In this document: piece by piece, positions 61,415-64,000 of the stretch | How the letters are laid out: every line of letters starts with the position of its first letter | Position numbering within the stretch: position 1 is the first letter of the stretch | From: Scylla paramamosain | Lineage: Eukaryota > Arthropoda > Malacostraca > Decapoda > Portunidae | Direction: 5' to 3' | Assembly (NCBI RefSeq): GCF_035594125.1 | Contig: NC_087186.1 | Coordinates: forward strand, 2,686,228-2,750,227 | DNA length: 64,000 bases | Made by a program: the position numbers and the translations under genes | The notes under the pieces: generated by a model | The model's input: the letters and a program-made list of their open reading frames with translations, nothing else | The model's database searches: none | What the model was told of the DNA's origin: nothing

Positions 61415-63008
61415 GGATTCAGGGATTTAGGGCTTGTTCCTCCCTCTCCTCCACCCTCAGACTACTTCATGCTACCTATTAAAATTCTTCGCAATGATGT
61501 TGTCCATGTTCTCGCTGGCCTAAATCCTTGAAAGGTTTGTGAACCTGATGGGGTCCCTCCTATTGTTCTCCGAAACTGCGCTTCCGTGCTTACACCTTGC
61601 GAAGTCAAACTCTTTCAACTATGTCAACATCTTACTTTCATTCTTGCTAGACGTCTGCCTACATGCAGCCTGTTCCTAAAAAGGGTAACCGTTGTCATCC
61701 CTCAGACTACCGTCCTATTGTTTAATTTCCTGCCTATCTAAAATAAGGATTCCGTCAAGACCGCTCTAATGGTTATCTTCTGGCATTCCTTACAGAGTCT
61801 TGGTCATCCTCTTTTAGAGATTTTGGTGAAACTTTTGCTGTTGCCTTAGACATATGAAAAACTATTAATGGAGTTTGGCACAAAGCTTTGATTTCCAAAC
61901 TATCCTCCTACGGCTTCTATCTTTCTGTAACTTCATATCAAGTTTCTTTTCTGACCATTCTATTGCTGCTGTGGTAGACTGTCAATGTTCTTCTCCTAAA
62001 TCTATTAACAGTGGTGTTCCTGAGGGACCTGTCCTGTCACCAACTCTCTTCCTATCACTCACTGATTTTTTAAACCAAACTTTTTGTCCTATCCACTCCT
62101 ACGCTGATGATGCTTCCCTGCAATTTACCACGTCTTTTGTAGATATCTAACCATTTAGGAAGTAAACAGTTCACACAGGGAAGTTACAGAACGCCTGACC
62201 TGTGATCTCTCTAAAATTTCTGATTGCTATAGTGGAAACTCAGTATTGTTCAATTCCTCAAAAACTCAATTTCTCCATCTATCAAGTTGACACAAGTTCT
62301 TCAATGACACTCATCTGCCCCCCCCCCCACCTCCTTCTACACTGAGCATCCTCGGTCTGCCCTTCACTTATAATCTAAACTAGAAACTTCCCATCTCATC
62401 TATAGCTAAAACAGCCTCTATGAAGTTAGCTGTTATGAGACGTCTCGCCAATTTTTCACACCTCCAGCTGCTAATTCTTCACAGGGGCCTTATCCGTCCA
62501 TGTATTAAGTATGCTTCACTTTTCTGGAGGGGAGGGGGGTCACTCATTCCGCTCTTCTAAACAGGGTGGAATCAAAAGCTTTTTGTCTCATCATTTCCTC
62601 TCCTCTAACTGATTGTCTTCAGCCTCTTTCTCATCGCTGCAGTGTCTTGCTATTTTCTATCACTATTTTCATGATAACTGCTCGTCTGATCTTACTAACT
62701 GCATGCCTCCCCTCCTCCGTGAGGCCGTTGCACAATTCTGTCAACCTCTCTAATGCAAGAGTTAACCAGTATTCTCAGTCATTTATCCCTTTCTCTGGTA
62801 AACTCTAGAACTGCCTGCCTGCTTCTGTATTTCCATTTTCCTATGAATTTATTTATTTTTTTTTAAGACGAAGGTTTCAAGACACTTATCCTTTAATATT
62901 TCACTGCAGCTTTGGACCCTATTCAGGTACCGGCATCTCAGTGGGCCTTTTTTAATTGGATTTTTTTTTTCCCTTGGGCGGTGTCCTCCTACATGAACAA
63001 CAAAAAAA
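61415..63008 (+). mobile_element. Family A copy A10 (plus), 5'-truncated
   Basis: Begins between endonuclease and RT ([14 protein letters not shown] region) and runs through the RT (HSYADDASL near 62,095), the C-terminus and the 3' UTR to an A13 tail near 63,002. A LINE-type copy with many frameshifts and a C10 run near 62,320. Not functional. Confidence 0.78.
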
Positions 63009-63009
63009 A

Positions 63010-64000
63010 AAAAAAGATTGTGAGGTTTATTCCTCTGCTACTGAGGTTCGGCTTCATGTGTTGAACTCGATGCACCATGCCGGTGTTCGCTTGTCAGCTG
63101 GTAGATTCCACTCATCGCCAATCCCTGTCTTATTGGTGGATATTGGTATCCTTCCGCTGTCCCCAGTCTCCAGTCTATATTAATGAGGTGCTGTTATCGT
63201 CTTCAACTTCTTTCCGACTCTGTTCCTTGTGTGACCGTCTCCCATGATTCACATTCCCGTTTGTCTAAACCTTTTGGTGTTAAGGTTGTATGTACAATGG
63301 CGGTATTAAATGTAACCTCCGTTTCTGCAAGTCCTTGTAGATAGAGTTGGTTACTGGCAATTCTCAGATGTTTCTGTCTGTGGCTCTGCTATCCCTCACG
63401 AGAACTTATTATCGGATTATGAGTCCTGCACATTATTCTTGGAACACTATTCTACATATTCTGACTCTATCCGTGTATTTACGGACGGTTCAAAATCCGA
63501 AGATGGAGTCGGATTTCCTTAATTTTGTCGAGGTGGTAGCCTCCCTGCTGTTGCCTCTGTTCTTTTATGGCAGAACTATCTGCCATATTTTAGATTTCTT
63601 TCCGTTTCTTTACGCTATTCAACATTCTTTCCGCTATTCAACATTTTAGCCCCTCTTCCCTTTACCCACTTCTTTTATCGATTCTTAAGTGGTTATACCT
63701 TCTATAGCGTAGAGGCTATTACGTAGCATTTTGCTGGGTACCTGCAGATGTTGGAGGTCAGGGGAAATGAGAAGTCCGATAGGCTGGCTAAAGAGGTGGT
63801 AACCAGGGTTGCTCCTTCCATCCCCATTCCCTTTCATGATATAAATTATACTCTAGTATTATGGTGGCAGTTCTTGGCAGATGGCAAGGAATGTAGATGG
63901 ATTTGGTTGCTGCCACTAAGGTGGGTGAGATGACTTCTGTAATTTTACGCCCATGGACGTATGTCCATGTGCAATTGCGCCTGTCAGAGACTACACTGCC
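63010..64000 (+). pseudogene. Family B non-LTR fragment: post-RT region and RNase H
   Basis: The plus strand reads MHHAGVRLSAGRFHSSPIP (the segment between RT and RNase H in Jockey-type elements), then YESCTLFLEHYS, VFTDGSKSEDGV (first RNase H block) and later CWVPADV and GNEKSDRLAKEV (last block). Stops and frameshifts are frequent. It corresponds to the remnant at 2512-3033 and starts directly after the A tail of A10. Confidence 0.72.

Overview
The window reads as nuclear DNA of an arthropod, most likely a decapod crustacean. This is inferred from the very long dinucleotide microsatellites, the dense and nested non-LTR and Ty3/Gypsy retrotransposons, and one spliced animal gene of the cGAS-like/Mab-21 type. 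No bacterial operons, rRNA, tRNA or CRISPR arrays were recognised.

Layout. 1-2.5 kb: 3' half of a Gypsy element (pol plus 3' LTR), inserted into an RNase H fragment of a non-LTR element ('family B'). 3-6 kb: a decayed copy of the dominant non-LTR element of the window ('family A', APE endonuclease plus RT). 6-7.2 kb: a CCHC-type ORF1. 7.4-8.8 kb: a chimeric inverted LTR. 8.9-12.8 kb: AT-rich DNA, microsatellites and a solo LTR. 13-16 kb: a Gypsy integrase remnant and more LTR/A fragments. 16.6-18.4 kb, 36.3-36.7 kb and 56.3-56.6 kb: three minus-strand exons that I join into one host gene, with ankyrin repeats followed by a Mab-21/cGAS-like nucleotidyltransferase domain. Its two visible introns (about 17.9 and 19.5 kb) are packed with retroelements: two near-full-length A copies, a deleted Gypsy ('E'), a large LTR element with pol deleted ('C'), CR1-like fragments, and a complete young Gypsy element at 46,693-55,443. 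56.6-64 kb: microsatellites, another non-LTR element ('F'), a plus-strand A copy and a second family B fragment.

The two most notable items are these. (1) The young Gypsy element has LTRs that differ at about three bases and one indel in 1.32 kb, an AAATA target duplication and intact ORFs. Upstream of gag it carries an extra ORF with all four SGNH/GDSL-hydrolase blocks, and its gag and pol are in one frame separated by a single UGA. It inserted inside the decayed SGNH-esterase region of a CR1-like element. (2) The host gene is a predicted cGAS-like receptor with the nucleotidyltransferase acids conserved and phase-0 exons.

A recurring structural theme is that (TA)n tracts lie at the borders of many transposable elements, and small perfect snap-back palindromes lie inside or at the 5' junctions of several decayed elements. 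Family letters (A-F) are labels used only here.
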